Assembly (NCBI RefSeq): GCF_030053135.1
Contig: NZ_CP125652.1
Location: forward strand, 2,204,001 to 2,268,000
Reading direction: 5' to 3'
DNA length: 64,000 bases
Source: Rhizobium sp. BT04
GTDB taxonomy: Bacteria; Pseudomonadota; Alphaproteobacteria; Rhizobiales; Rhizobiaceae
Position numbers and translations under genes: made by a program. Shown in pieces: positions 26,638 to 35,545 of this stretch. The notes below the pieces were generated by a model. That model saw only the letters and a list, made by a program, of their open reading frames with translations, was not told the origin of the DNA and did not search any database. Numbering within the stretch: the stretch's first letter is position 1; every line of letters starts with the position of its first letter.

Positions 26638-28491
26638 ATGAAAATCAAGCTCCCGCACGCCGGCTTTCTTTTGTCGCCAGCAGCGCCGGCTGGAGCCGCC
26701 GATCCGGCGCTCGGTGATCTGCCGGTCTGGAGGCTGCAGGATCTTTATCCCTCCGCCACCTCAACCGCTTTCGTCGCCGACATGGAAAAGGCCGGCAAGG
26801 CCGCGATTGCCTTTGAAGGGAAGTGGAAGGGCAAACTCGCCGACGCCGCGACGAAGACCGGCGCTGAGGGCATCGGCGCGGCGCTGAAGGAATATGAGGC
26901 GCTTGATGATATCATCGGCCGCCTCGGCTCCTTTGCCGGCCTCACCTATTTCTCCGACACCACCAACCCGGCGAACGGCAAGCTCTACGGCGACGTGCAG
27001 GCCAAGATCACCGAATTTTCCGGCCACCTGCTGTTCTTCGCGCTCGAACTCAACCGCATCGACGACGCAGTGATCGACGCCTGCATGGCCAATGATCCGG
27101 CCGCAGGACATTACCGCCCCTGGCTCATCGACCTCAGGAAAGACAAGCCCTATCAGCTCGACGACCGGCTGGAACAGCTCTTCCTCGAGAAGTCAATGAC
27201 ATCCGCCGCTGCCTTCAACCGCCTCTTCGATGAAACCATGGCGGAGCTTCGCTTCGACATCGATGGCGAGAAAGTGCCGCTCGAAGTGGCGCTGAACCGG
27301 CTGCAGGAAAAGGATCCGGAAGTCCGCCGCAAGGCAGCCGTGGCGCTCGCCGAAACCTTCAAGGCAAATATCCGCACCTTCACGCTGATCACCAACACGC
27401 TTGCCAAGGACAAGGAGATCGCCGACCGCTGGCGCGGCTTCGAGGACATCGCCGACTCCAGGCACCTGGCAAACCGCGTCGAGCGCGAGGTCGTCGATGC
27501 GCTGGCAGCCGCCGTCCGCGAAGCCTATCCCCGCCTTTCGCATCGCTATTACAAGATGAAGGCGAAATGGCTCGGCATGGAGCAGATGAATTTCTGGGAC
27601 CGCAACGCGCCGCTTCCGGAGACTTCCAACGCCATCATTTCCTGGCCCGAAGCGAAGGATACGGTGCTTTCGGCCTACGGCAATTTCGCCCCCGAGATGG
27701 CGGATATTGCCAGGCGCTTCTTCGACGAGCAGTGGATCGACGCCCCGGTCCGCCCCGGCAAGGCGCCTGGCGCCTTCGCCCATCCGACGGTTCCCTCGGC
27801 CCACCCTTACGTGCTCGTCAATTACATGGGCAAGCCGCGCGACGTGATGACGCTTGCTCACGAGCTTGGCCATGGCGTGCATCAGGTTCTCGCCGGCGCG
27901 CAAGGCGCGCTGATGTGCCAGACGCCGCTGACGCTCGCCGAAACCGCGTCCGTCTTCGGCGAGATGCTGACCTTCCGCGCGCTTCTGGAAAAGACCAGCG
28001 ACAAACGCGAGCGCAAGGCGATGCTCGCCCAGAAGGTCGAGGACATGATCAATACCGTCGTGCGCCAGATCGCCTTCTACGAATTCGAGCGCCAGCTCCA
28101 CACCGCCCGCAAATCAGGTGAACTCACCGCCGACGACATCGGCGAACTCTGGCTCTCGGTCCAGTCGGAAAGCCTCGGGCCGGCGATCAACATTTCTGAA
28201 GGTTACGAGACTTATTGGGCCTATATCCCCCACTTCATCCACTCGCCCTTCTATGTCTACGCCTACGCTTTCGGCGACTGCCTGGTGAATTCGCTCTATG
28301 CCGTCTACCAGAAGGCCGAGCAGGGCTTCCAGGAGAAGTATTTCGAACTGCTGAGGGCCGGCGGCACCAAGCATCACTCGGAACTCTTGAAACCTTTCGG
28401 CCTCGACGCCACCGATCCGTCGTTCTGGAGCCAGGGCCTGTCGATGATCGAGGGGCTGATCGACGAGTTGGAGGCTTTGGACAGGGGCTGA
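26638..28491 (+). CDS. pepF: M3-family oligoendopeptidase F
   Basis: 617 residues. Zinc motif HELGH at 408-412 with third ligand Glu435 (TLAETASVFGEML). The N-terminal helical half and VWRLQDLYPS opening, then YYKMKAKWLG and FAHPTVPSAHPYVLVNY, fit PepF of the M3B group. It degrades short peptides in the cytoplasm. The first 20 residues are slightly hydrophobic but do not form a good signal. It is divergent from the NtrC-class gene. A long repeat follows. Confidence 0.93.
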   Translation: MKIKLPHAGFLLSPAAPAGAADPALGDLPVWRLQDLYPSATSTAFVADMEKAGKAAIAFEGKWKGKLADAATKTGAEGIGAALKEYEALDDIIGRLGSFAGLTYFSDTTNPANGKLYGDVQAKITEFSGHLLFFALELNRIDDAVIDACMANDPAAGHYRPWLIDLRKDKPYQLDDRLEQLFLEKSMTSAAAFNRLFDETMAELRFDIDGEKVPLEVALNRLQEKDPEVRRKAAVALAETFKANIRTFTLITNTLAKDKEIADRWRGFEDIADSRHLANRVEREVVDALAAAVREAYPRLSHRYYKMKAKWLGMEQMNFWDRNAPLPETSNAIISWPEAKDTVLSAYGNFAPEMADIARRFFDEQWIDAPVRPGKAPGAFAHPTVPSAHPYVLVNYMGKPRDVMTLAHELGHGVHQVLAGAQGALMCQTPLTLAETASVFGEMLTFRALLEKTSDKRERKAMLAQKVEDMINTVVRQIAFYEFERQLHTARKSGELTADDIGELWLSVQSESLGPAINISEGYETYWAYIPHFIHSPFYVYAYAFGDCLVNSLYAVYQKAEQGFQEKYFELLRAGGTKHHSELLKPFGLDATDPSFWSQGLSMIEGLIDELEALDRG

Positions 28492-28500
28492 GAGCGCGCG

Positions 28501-28646
28501 TCCCTTCTCCTCTCGGGGAGAAGGTGCCGGCAGGCGGATGAGGGGGCCACACGGCAGGAATATCCTTCGCATATGCCCAGGTCGCTTCGCTCCACTCCCT
28601 CATCTGCCCTTCGGGCCTCTTCTCCCCCGAGGGGAGAGGCGGAAGA
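28501..28646. repeat. Rhizobial intergenic mosaic-like repeat (about 146 bp, inverted arms)
   Basis: The left arm (CCCTTCTCC..GGGGAGAAGG, then GGCAGGCGGATGAGGG) is mirrored by a right arm (CCCTCATCTGCCC, then CTCTTCTCCCCCGAGGGGAGAG), joined by about 50 bases. Each arm also folds on its own. The GGAGAAGG-GGC-GGATGAGGG composition matches intergenic elements common in Rhizobium and Sinorhizobium. It lies between pepF and pabB, with no gene of its own. Confidence 0.75.
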
Positions 28647-28706
28647 TATCTCACTTTCCCCATCGCACCTTGAGCAATGAGGAGCAGAACAAACTGAAAG
28701 CGTTGC

Positions 28707-29864
28707 GTGGCTGACCAACCCTACATTCTCTTCCGCGACGACACATCAGGACAGGTGATGCTTTTCGCCGAACCGGCCGAGATCATCGTCGCGCGAACGC
28801 GCGCCGAATTCTTTGCGGGCCTTTCCCGCATGGAGCAGGCCAAGGCCGAGAGCAAATGGCTTGCCGGCTACATGGCCTACGAGGCCGGATACTTCTTCGA
28901 AGACAAACTCGCCCCCTTCGCCGGGGAACACCGCGAAACCCCGCTGCTCTGTTTCGGCGTCTTCGACGCTCCGCAGCCGGATGCGCATCCGCTCGCCCAG
29001 CCAAAACAGCGCTTCGAGAACGAGGAATTCCTCACCGCCCCGAAAGCCGCCTGGGATTTCCCTATATATAAAGAGCGCTTCGACCGCCTCCACAATCACC
29101 TGCGGCTCGGCGACGCCTATCAGGCGAACCTCACCATGCCGGTCGAGGCCCGTTGGAGCGGCGATCCCCGCGCCGCCTTCTGGTCGCTGATCGAACGCCA
29201 GCCGGTCAAATACGGCGCGCTGGTCGATCTCGCCGGTCCGGTCATTCTGTCGCGTTCGCCCGAACTCTTCTTCCGTACCGACGAACAGGGCTGGATCGAG
29301 ACGCATCCGATGAAGGGCACGGCAAAACGCGGCGCCACCGCCGCCGAGGATGTCGAAATCATCGAGGCCATGCGCCGCGATATCAAGACGCAAGCGGAAA
29401 ACCGCATGATCGTCGATCTCCTACGCAACGACATCTCCCGCATCACCGAGGTCGGCACACTCGACGTCCCGAAACTCTTCGACATCGAGACCTATCCGAC
29501 GGTCCACCAGATGGTGAGCCATGTGCAGGCAAGGTTGCGCCCCGGCCTTTCGATCCGAGACATCTTTTCCGCACTCTTTCCCTGCGGCTCGATCACCGGT
29601 GCGCCGAAGATCAGGGCAATGGAGATTCTCCATGCGCTCGAGGATGTCCCGCGCGACGCCTATTGCGGCGCGATCGGCATGATCTCGCCGACCGGCGCCA
29701 TGCGGTTTTCCGTCGCCATCCGCACCATCACGCTTTTTGACGGCGGCAGGGCCGTCTTCAATGTCGGCGGCGGCATCGTCTTCGATTCCACCGCCGAGGC
29801 CGAATATGAGGAATGCCTGCTCAAGGCCCGCTTCGCCGTCGGCGACCAATGGATCGCACGATGA
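28707..29864 (+). CDS. pabB: Aminodeoxychorismate synthase component I
   Basis: 385 residues, GTG start at 28707. Chorismate-utilising fold: FRLHNHLRLGDAYQANLT, PMKGTAKRG with Lys203, AENRMIVDLLRNDISR, and CGSITGAPKIRAMEIL. The PMKGT Lys is the nucleophile that separates PabB from anthranilate synthase (which has PIAGT). The protein lacks the N-terminal extension and glutaminase half, so an amidotransferase must come from elsewhere. It makes 4-amino-4-deoxychorismate for folate. The stop overlaps the following class IV aminotransferase (ATGA). Confidence 0.93.
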   Translation: MADQPYILFRDDTSGQVMLFAEPAEIIVARTRAEFFAGLSRMEQAKAESKWLAGYMAYEAGYFFEDKLAPFAGEHRETPLLCFGVFDAPQPDAHPLAQPKQRFENEEFLTAPKAAWDFPIYKERFDRLHNHLRLGDAYQANLTMPVEARWSGDPRAAFWSLIERQPVKYGALVDLAGPVILSRSPELFFRTDEQGWIETHPMKGTAKRGATAAEDVEIIEAMRRDIKTQAENRMIVDLLRNDISRITEVGTLDVPKLFDIETYPTVHQMVSHVQARLRPGLSIRDIFSALFPCGSITGAPKIRAMEILHALEDVPRDAYCGAIGMISPTGAMRFSVAIRTITLFDGGRAVFNVGGGIVFDSTAEAEYEECLLKARFAVGDQWIAR

Positions 29865-30490
29865 TCGATTTTTCACTGATCGAGACGCTGCGCTGGCAGC
29901 CCGGGGAAGGCTTCATCCGCTTGAAGCTGCATCTCGCCCGACTTTCCCGCTCCGCCCGCCGTCTTGGCTTCCCGCTACCGATCGACGCGGCGGCCAAGCT
30001 CGACGACGCCGTTGCAGGCGCTGTCCGTCCGTTACGCATCCGCCTGACCTTCGACCCGCAAGGCCGCATCGCGGTGACGAGCGCCGCTTTCGCGCCGCTC
30101 GCGCCCGATACCACCTGGACCGTGCGCCTCGCCGGGACCCGTCTCGATTCCGCCGATAAGCTGCTGCGCGTCAAGACTACCCGCCGCGCCGTCTACGAGG
30201 CCGCGCGCGCCGAATATACGTCTGCCGAGGCCGACGAAGTCATCCTGTTGAACGAGCGCGGCGACGTCTGCGAGGGCACCATCACCTCGATCTTCCTGGA
30301 TGACGGGACCGGTATGCTGCGCACCCCGCCGATTTCCTGCGGCCTGCTCGCTGGCGTGTTGCGCACCGAACTCATCTGCGCGCGCAAGGCGCGCGTCGGC
30401 CGCCTCACGCTTGCCGATCTCGATGCCGGCGCACTTTATGTCGGCAACTCGCTTCGCGGCCTGATCCGCGCAAACCTTCTGAGGAACTGA
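29861..30490 (+). CDS. pabC: Class IV aminotransferase, probable aminodeoxychorismate lyase
   Basis: 209 residues from ATG 29861, overlapping the pabB stop. Fold type IV PLP enzyme with probable Schiff-base Lys105 in LLRVKTTRRAVYEAAR, followed by EADEVILLNERGDVCEGTITSIFL, the usual E..G...E....N/T.F block. It is shorter than most PabC proteins (about 270) because the N-terminal domain is reduced. Coupling to pabB makes 4-amino-4-deoxychorismate lyase (yielding p-aminobenzoate) the most likely job. Confidence 0.82.
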   Translation: MIDFSLIETLRWQPGEGFIRLKLHLARLSRSARRLGFPLPIDAAAKLDDAVAGAVRPLRIRLTFDPQGRIAVTSAAFAPLAPDTTWTVRLAGTRLDSADKLLRVKTTRRAVYEAARAEYTSAEADEVILLNERGDVCEGTITSIFLDDGTGMLRTPPISCGLLAGVLRTELICARKARVGRLTLADLDAGALYVGNSLRGLIRANLLRN

Positions 30491-30492
30491 CC

Positions 30493-30777
30493 ATGTTCAT
30501 TCTCTCCCTCACCTATCTCAAATCCAACGATGAAGCCGACAGGCACATGGAGCCCCACATGGCCTGGGTCAGAGAGGGTTATGCCAAGGGCTGGTTCCTG
30601 GCGTCCGGCCGCAAGGTGCCGCGCACCGGCGGTGCGATCCTGGCGATCGGCGACCGCGCCGCAATCGAGGCCTATGTCGCCGCCGATCCCTTCACCATCC
30701 ACGGCGTCGCCGAATACGACATCACCGAACTTGCGGTGACGACGACGGCCGAAGGACTGGAAATCCTGAAACGCTGA
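30493..30777 (+). CDS. YciI-like protein
   Basis: 94 residues. MFILSLTYLKSNDEADRHMEPHMAWVREGYAKGWFLASGRKVPRTGGAILAI has the YciI ferredoxin-like pattern, with the H-P/HM..W and G..LA.G motif and the conserved D(P)F..HGV (DPFTIHGVAEYDI). The family is distantly related to muconolactone isomerases; its role is unknown. It starts two bases after pabC, so it is part of the pab operon. Confidence 0.85.
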   Translation: MFILSLTYLKSNDEADRHMEPHMAWVREGYAKGWFLASGRKVPRTGGAILAIGDRAAIEAYVAADPFTIHGVAEYDITELAVTTTAEGLEILKR

Positions 30778-30949
30778 TTTTTGCGGGAGCCGGTCGGACA
30801 TCCGTCCGCCCGATATTTGCCCTTTCCCCGTCAACGCTCTTTATTGTGACGCGGTTTTATGGTTAGAGCCGGTCACTTCGCATCTCTGCGGCAATTTCAA
30901 AAGAAATCTTCAGGCCGAGCACCTTCGTCCCCTTCCACAGGAGAAAAGA

Positions 30950-32401
30950 ATGACGGAACAAAACTATCCGGTATATGCCGAAATCACCGGCCCGATCGTG
31001 ATGATCGGCTTTGGCTCCATCGGCCGCGGCACCCTGCCCCTGATCGAGCGCCATTTCAAATTCGACAAGAGCCGGATGGTCGTCATCGACCCGCGCGAAG
31101 AGCCCTCCGACATGGAGATCCTGAAGAAGCACGGCGTTCGCCACATCAAGGAATATGTCACCAAGGACAATTACAAGGAGCTGCTGAAGCCGCTGCTGAC
31201 CGAAGGCGAAGGCCAGGGTTTCTGCGTCAACCTCTCGGTCGACACCTCCTCGCTCGATATTATCAAGCTCTGCCGCAAGCATGACGTGCTCTACATCGAC
31301 ACCGTCGTCGAACCCTGGCTCGGCTTCTATTTCGACAAGGGCATGAGCAATGCCGATCGCACCAACTATGCGCTGCGCGAAACCATGCGCAAGGAAAAGG
31401 CGAAGAACCCGGGCGGCGCCACCGCCGTCTCCACCTGCGGCGCCAATCCGGGCATGGTCTCCTGGTTCGTCAAGCAGGCGCTTGTCAACCTCGCAAACGA
31501 CACCGGCCTGAAGTTCGACGAGCCGGACCAGCACGATCGCGAAGGCTGGGCAAAGCTGATGAAGAAGCTCGGCGTCAAGGGCGTCCACATTGCCGAGCGC
31601 GACACCCAGCGCACCAAGCATCCGAAACCGCTGAACGTCTTCTGGAACACCTGGTCCGTCGAAGGCTTCATCTCCGAAGGCCTGCAGCCGGCCGAACTCG
31701 GCTGGGGCACGCATGAAGAGTGGATGCCGAAAAACGCCAAGAAGCACAAGAAGGGCAACAAGGCGGCGATCTACCTGGAGCAGCCGGGCGCCAACACCCG
31801 CGTGCGGACCTGGTGCCCGACGCCCGGCCCGCAATATGGTTTCCTCGTCACCCACAACGAGTCGATCTCGATTGCCGATTACTTCACGGTTCGCGACAAG
31901 GACGGCGAAGTGACCTTCCGCCCGACCTGCCACTATGCCTACCATCCGGCCAATGACGCCGTGCTCTCGCTGCACGAGATGTTCGGCAATGGCGGTACGT
32001 CGCAGCCGGTCCATCACGTTCTCGACGAGGACGAGTTGGAGGACGGCATCGACGAACTCGGCGTCCTGCTCTACGGCCATGAGAAGAACGCTTACTGGTA
32101 TGGCTCGCGCCTGTCGCTGGAAGAAACCCGCCGCATCGCCCCCTACCAGAACGCCACCGGCCTGCAGGTCACATCAGCCGTTCTTGCCGGCATGGTCTGG
32201 GCGCTTGAGAACCCGACTGCCGGCATCGTCGAAGCCGACGAAATCGACTACAAGCGCTGCCTCGAAGTGCAGATGCCCTATCTCGGCCCGGTCGAAGGCC
32301 ACTACACCGACTGGACCCCGCTTGACGGCCGTCCAGGCCTCTTCCCGGAGGATATCGACACCAAGGATCCCTGGCAGTTCAGGAACATCCTGGTTCGCTA
32401 A
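30950..32401 (+). CDS. hss: Homospermidine synthase
   Basis: 483 residues. GPIVMIGFGSIGRGTLPLIERHF is the N-terminal Rossmann NAD-binding segment of bacterial homospermidine synthase; SVDTSSLDI, STCGANPGMVSWFVKQALVN and the C-terminal YHPANDAVLSLHEM segment also fit. It joins two putrescines (or spermidine and putrescine) to give sym-homospermidine, the main polyamine of many rhizobia. It has its own promoter region upstream (about 170 bases) and a clear terminator. Confidence 0.95.
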   Translation: MTEQNYPVYAEITGPIVMIGFGSIGRGTLPLIERHFKFDKSRMVVIDPREEPSDMEILKKHGVRHIKEYVTKDNYKELLKPLLTEGEGQGFCVNLSVDTSSLDIIKLCRKHDVLYIDTVVEPWLGFYFDKGMSNADRTNYALRETMRKEKAKNPGGATAVSTCGANPGMVSWFVKQALVNLANDTGLKFDEPDQHDREGWAKLMKKLGVKGVHIAERDTQRTKHPKPLNVFWNTWSVEGFISEGLQPAELGWGTHEEWMPKNAKKHKKGNKAAIYLEQPGANTRVRTWCPTPGPQYGFLVTHNESISIADYFTVRDKDGEVTFRPTCHYAYHPANDAVLSLHEMFGNGGTSQPVHHVLDEDELEDGIDELGVLLYGHEKNAYWYGSRLSLEETRRIAPYQNATGLQVTSAVLAGMVWALENPTAGIVEADEIDYKRCLEVQMPYLGPVEGHYTDWTPLDGRPGLFPEDIDTKDPWQFRNILVR

Positions 32402-32423
32402 GATCGCCCGCACAACCTCGAAG

Positions 32424-32450
32424 ATGCCCGCCGCAAGGCGGGCATTTTTG
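32424..32450 (+). terminator. Rho-independent terminator of hss
   Basis: ATGCCCGCC and GGCGGGCAT form a perfect 9-bp stem with loop GCAA, followed by TTTT, 23 bases after the stop codon. Confidence 0.9.
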
Positions 32451-32572
32451 TAACGCCTGCTGTCTAAATGCCGCCCGCCGCCCCTCCAAGGCTTGCCTTC
32501 ACAGCGGGCGCGCGCCATGTTTTGCCCGAACTTGGCGGCTGTCCGCCGCGCCGATTCGCCGGGAGAAGCCTT

Positions 32573-32947
32573 ATGAAAATCAGAACTGGTCTCGTTCTTG
32601 TCGGCGCAGCCGCCGCTCTTGCCGCCTGCGTTTCATCCGAGCCGCGTCGTCTGCCGGTTGCAACCGCACCGGCCACTACAAATTCAGTTGAAGGTGCGTG
32701 GTCAGACGCCAACGGCTTAACGTCTACCTTCACAAGCGGACAGTTCGTAACCCGCACGAACGATGGAACAAATACACAGATGGCATCGGGGACATATACG
32801 ACCAGCCCAGATGGGATTATTCAGATAAATCTGTACTCGAATATCAAAAGAACAAGCTCGCTTGTTAATTGCGCTTTGATCGGATCAAGCCAGCTGAATT
32901 GTACGACAGCAACCGGTTCGCAGTTCACGCTTTCACGCCGCGGCTAA
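32573..32947 (+). CDS. omp10: Omp10-like outer-membrane lipoprotein
   Basis: 124 residues from ATG 32573. The lipobox LAAC places the acylated Cys near residue 19. The rest aligns from memory with Brucella Omp10: VEGAWSDANGLTSTFTSGQF matches EGSW.DPNG..SSF..G.F, and SSLVNCALIGSSQLNCTTATGSQFTLSRR matches the Omp10 C-terminus with its two Cys. It belongs to the AprI/Inh-like lipoprotein group and is anchored in the outer membrane. Base composition is lower in GC than its neighbours. Confidence 0.82.
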   Translation: MKIRTGLVLVGAAAALAACVSSEPRRLPVATAPATTNSVEGAWSDANGLTSTFTSGQFVTRTNDGTNTQMASGTYTTSPDGIIQINLYSNIKRTSSLVNCALIGSSQLNCTTATGSQFTLSRRG

Positions 32948-32985
32948 GACGAGCGAATGGGGTTGGGTTTGCGCGGATAAATACC

Positions 32986-33384
32986 ATGCGGGCCTTCGCC
33001 TTTTACCTCCTCCTGCTGCTTGCAATGCCGCCCGCGGCACTTGCCCTCATCTCGCCGGCCAACGTCTATCGTGCCCAGGGTATTGCCGCTCCCGATTGCG
33101 ACGGGCCGCTGCAGGTGCTGATCTTCGCCGTACCCGCCATCCTGATTTATGGCGCAGGCGCATTCCTTGCCCATCGGGCCGGCCGGCGCTTTCACCGCGT
33201 CGTTTCCCTTCTCTGCCTGATCGTCGCGCTCGCCACGGTCCGAATATTGCAGAGGCCGTGCACGAACTCTACCGAAACGCCGCCGATGGCGAATGCCAGG
33301 GTTAACCCTCTGGCTTTTTTGCCCTGCCCCCTTGGAAAGCGCCCGGTCTGGCCCAGCTTTCTCTTGCGGTCGCCCATCGTCTGA
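32986..33384 (+). CDS. Small membrane protein, C-terminus possibly frameshifted
   Basis: 132 residues as read from ATG 32986. The first 20 residues are a signal peptide or membrane segment (FYLLLLLAMPPAALA), and two more hydrophobic segments follow near 38-58 and 66-86. After LATV the frame continues as an unconvincing Pro/Arg-rich tail. In the neighbouring frame the same DNA gives NIAEAVHELYRNAADGECQG and a stop at 33305, which looks far more like protein. One missing base near 33241 would join them. Function unknown. Confidence 0.5.
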   Translation: MRAFAFYLLLLLAMPPAALALISPANVYRAQGIAAPDCDGPLQVLIFAVPAILIYGAGAFLAHRAGRRFHRVVSLLCLIVALATVRILQRPCTNSTETPPMANARVNPLAFLPCPLGKRPVWPSFLLRSPIV

Positions 33385-33477
33385 TGGAACATCCGCACGC
33401 CGGGAAACTGCCCCGGCGGATTGTGGAAGGGATCGGCGAGGATCGGGGGATCTCTCGCCTCAATCAGGAGAACAGGG

Positions 33478-35421
33478 ATGACGAAGTCTTTCAGCTTCGG
33501 TCTTTTGACCGCGTCCATGCTGGCGCTGAGCGCGGGCGCCGCCTTTGCCGATTACGAACTCAATATTCTTCATATCAACGATTTCCATTCGCGCATCGAA
33601 TCGATCAACAAGTTCGACTCCACCTGCTCGGCCGAGGAGGAAGGCAAGAAGGAATGCTTCGGCGGCGCTGCCCGCCTGAAGACCGCGATCGACCAGCGCC
33701 GTCAGGCGCTATCCGGCAAGAACGTTCTCCTGCTGAATGCCGGCGACAATTTCCAGGGCTCGCTGTTCTACACGACCTATAAGGGCGCCGCCGAAGCCGA
33801 ATTCCTGAACCTGATGAAGTTCGACGCCATGACCGTTGGCAACCACGAATTCGACGACAGTGAAGACGGGCTTGCGACTTTCCTCGACAAGGTGCAATTC
33901 CCCGTCGTGACGGCGAACGTCAAGGCGACGGCCGCCTCCAAGCTCGGCGACCGCATCAAACCCTCGCTGGTGCTCGATGTCGGCGGCCAGAAGATCGGCA
34001 TCGTCGGCGCCGTCACCAATGATACCCCCGAGCTGTCCTCCCCCGGTCCGAACGTCACCATCGCCGATGACGTCCAGAGCATCACGTCAGCCATCCAGGA
34101 TCTGAAGGGCCAGGGCGTCAACAAGATCATCGCGCTCACCCACGTCGGTTATCCCCGCGATCTCGCTTTGATCGCCAAGATACCGGATGTCGATGTCGTC
34201 GTCGGCGGCCACTCCCATAGCCTGCTCTCCAATACCGACCCGAAGGCTGAAGGCCCCTACCCGACGATGGTCGATAATCCCGGCGGCTACAAGGTGCCGG
34301 TCGTTCAGGCCGCCTCCTACAGCAAGTATCTCGGCGATTTCGTCGTCAATTTCGACGACAACGGCGTCGTCAAGGATGCCAAGGGCGATCCGATCCTGAT
34401 CGATTCCACCTTTACGCCCGATCCGGCCGTCGTTGCCCGCATCGCCGAACTGGCCAAACCGATCGAGGAATTGCGCAAGAAGGTGATTGGCTCCTCCGAC
34501 AGCCCGATCGAAGGCGACCGCAAGGTCTGCCGCGTCAAGGAATGCTCGATGGGCAATCTGGTGGCCGACGCCATGCTCGACCGCACTAAGAACCAGGGCG
34601 TTACCATCGCCGTCCAGAATGGCGGCGGCCTGCGCGCTTCGATCGACGGCGGCGAGGTCACCCAGGGCGAGGTCATTACCGTCCTGCCGTTCCAGAACAC
34701 GCTCGCGACGTTCGAGTTGACCGGCGCCGATGTCGTCAAGGCGCTCGAAAACGGCGTCAGCCAGATAGACCAGGGCGCCGGCCGCTTCCCGCAGGTCGCC
34801 GGCCTGAAATTCTCCTTCGACCAGTCGAAGCCCGTCGGCAGCCGCGTCAGCGAGGTACAGGTCAAGGACGGCGCCAATTTCGCGCCGATCGATCCGGCCA
34901 AGACCTACAAGGTCGCCACCAACAACTTCATGCGGGCCGGCGGCGACGGCTATTCGATCTTTAAAGAGGGCCTGAACGCCTATGACTTCGGCCCGGATCT
35001 TGCCGATGTGACCGCGGAATATCTGGCCGCCCATTCACCCTATAAGCCCTATACCGATGGCCGCGTCACAGAAATGGGCGCGACTGTAGCACAGGCGCCC
35101 GCTGCCGAACCCGCAGCACCTGCGCCGACAACCGAGCCCGCTCCTGCCCCCGCGGCACCCGCTGCACCAGCACCGGCTCCCGCACCCGCTGCACCGGCAC
35201 CAGCAGCTCCCGCACCCGCTGCGGAACCGGCACCGGCAGCCTCCGCCCCTGCCGCGACAACACCGTCCACCCATGTCATCGCCGCCGGCGACACCTTCTG
35301 GGATCTCGCCGTGACCTTCTACGGCGACGGCACGCTGTGGCGAAAGCTTTCGGATGCCAACGGCAAGCCGAACCCGCATCACCTGACGGTCGGCAAGGAG
35401 ATCGAGGTCCCCGCCAAGTAA
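33478..35421 (+). CDS. Exported 5'-nucleotidase/metallophosphatase fused to LysM
   Basis: 647 residues from ATG 33478 (CAGGAGAACAGGG upstream). Signal peptide ends near AAFA at 22-25. Metallophosphatase domain: ILHINDFHSR (D.H), LLNAGDNFQGS, AMTVGNHEFDDS, ALTHVGYPRDL and VVVGGHSHSLL supply the dinuclear metal site. The C-terminal 5'-nucleotidase substrate domain follows (NGGGLRASIDGG, LPFQNTLATFELTG). A long Ala/Pro linker (about 541-596) leads to a LysM domain at 598-645 (THVIAAGDTFWDLA..FYGD). LysM binds peptidoglycan, so the enzyme is probably tethered to the wall to salvage nucleotides in the periplasm. Confidence 0.93.
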   Translation: MTKSFSFGLLTASMLALSAGAAFADYELNILHINDFHSRIESINKFDSTCSAEEEGKKECFGGAARLKTAIDQRRQALSGKNVLLLNAGDNFQGSLFYTTYKGAAEAEFLNLMKFDAMTVGNHEFDDSEDGLATFLDKVQFPVVTANVKATAASKLGDRIKPSLVLDVGGQKIGIVGAVTNDTPELSSPGPNVTIADDVQSITSAIQDLKGQGVNKIIALTHVGYPRDLALIAKIPDVDVVVGGHSHSLLSNTDPKAEGPYPTMVDNPGGYKVPVVQAASYSKYLGDFVVNFDDNGVVKDAKGDPILIDSTFTPDPAVVARIAELAKPIEELRKKVIGSSDSPIEGDRKVCRVKECSMGNLVADAMLDRTKNQGVTIAVQNGGGLRASIDGGEVTQGEVITVLPFQNTLATFELTGADVVKALENGVSQIDQGAGRFPQVAGLKFSFDQSKPVGSRVSEVQVKDGANFAPIDPAKTYKVATNNFMRAGGDGYSIFKEGLNAYDFGPDLADVTAEYLAAHSPYKPYTDGRVTEMGATVAQAPAAEPAAPAPTTEPAPAPAAPAAPAPAPAPAAPAPAAPAPAAEPAPAASAPAATTPSTHVIAAGDTFWDLAVTFYGDGTLWRKLSDANGKPNPHHLTVGKEIEVPAK

Positions 35422-35444
35422 GACGATTTGTCCCGATGCCGCTG

Positions 35445-35478
35445 GCCGGTCCGGGGTTTCCCGGGCCGGCTTTTCTTT
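35445..35478 (+). terminator. Rho-independent terminator of nucleotidase gene
   Basis: GCCGGTCCGGG pairs with CCCGGGCCGGC (one wobble) around GTTT, then TTTTCTTT. Confidence 0.88.
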
Positions 35479-35545
35479 CTATAGGGTGAACCACGATCTC
35501 GAGGCTGCGTATGAGCCGGCGGGACAAAAAGAGCGTTGGACCAGA

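Noticed and set aside
28235..28718. Minus-strand frames across the pepF-pabB repeat
   Set aside because: They arise from the inverted-repeat element and pepF antisense; nothing protein-like.
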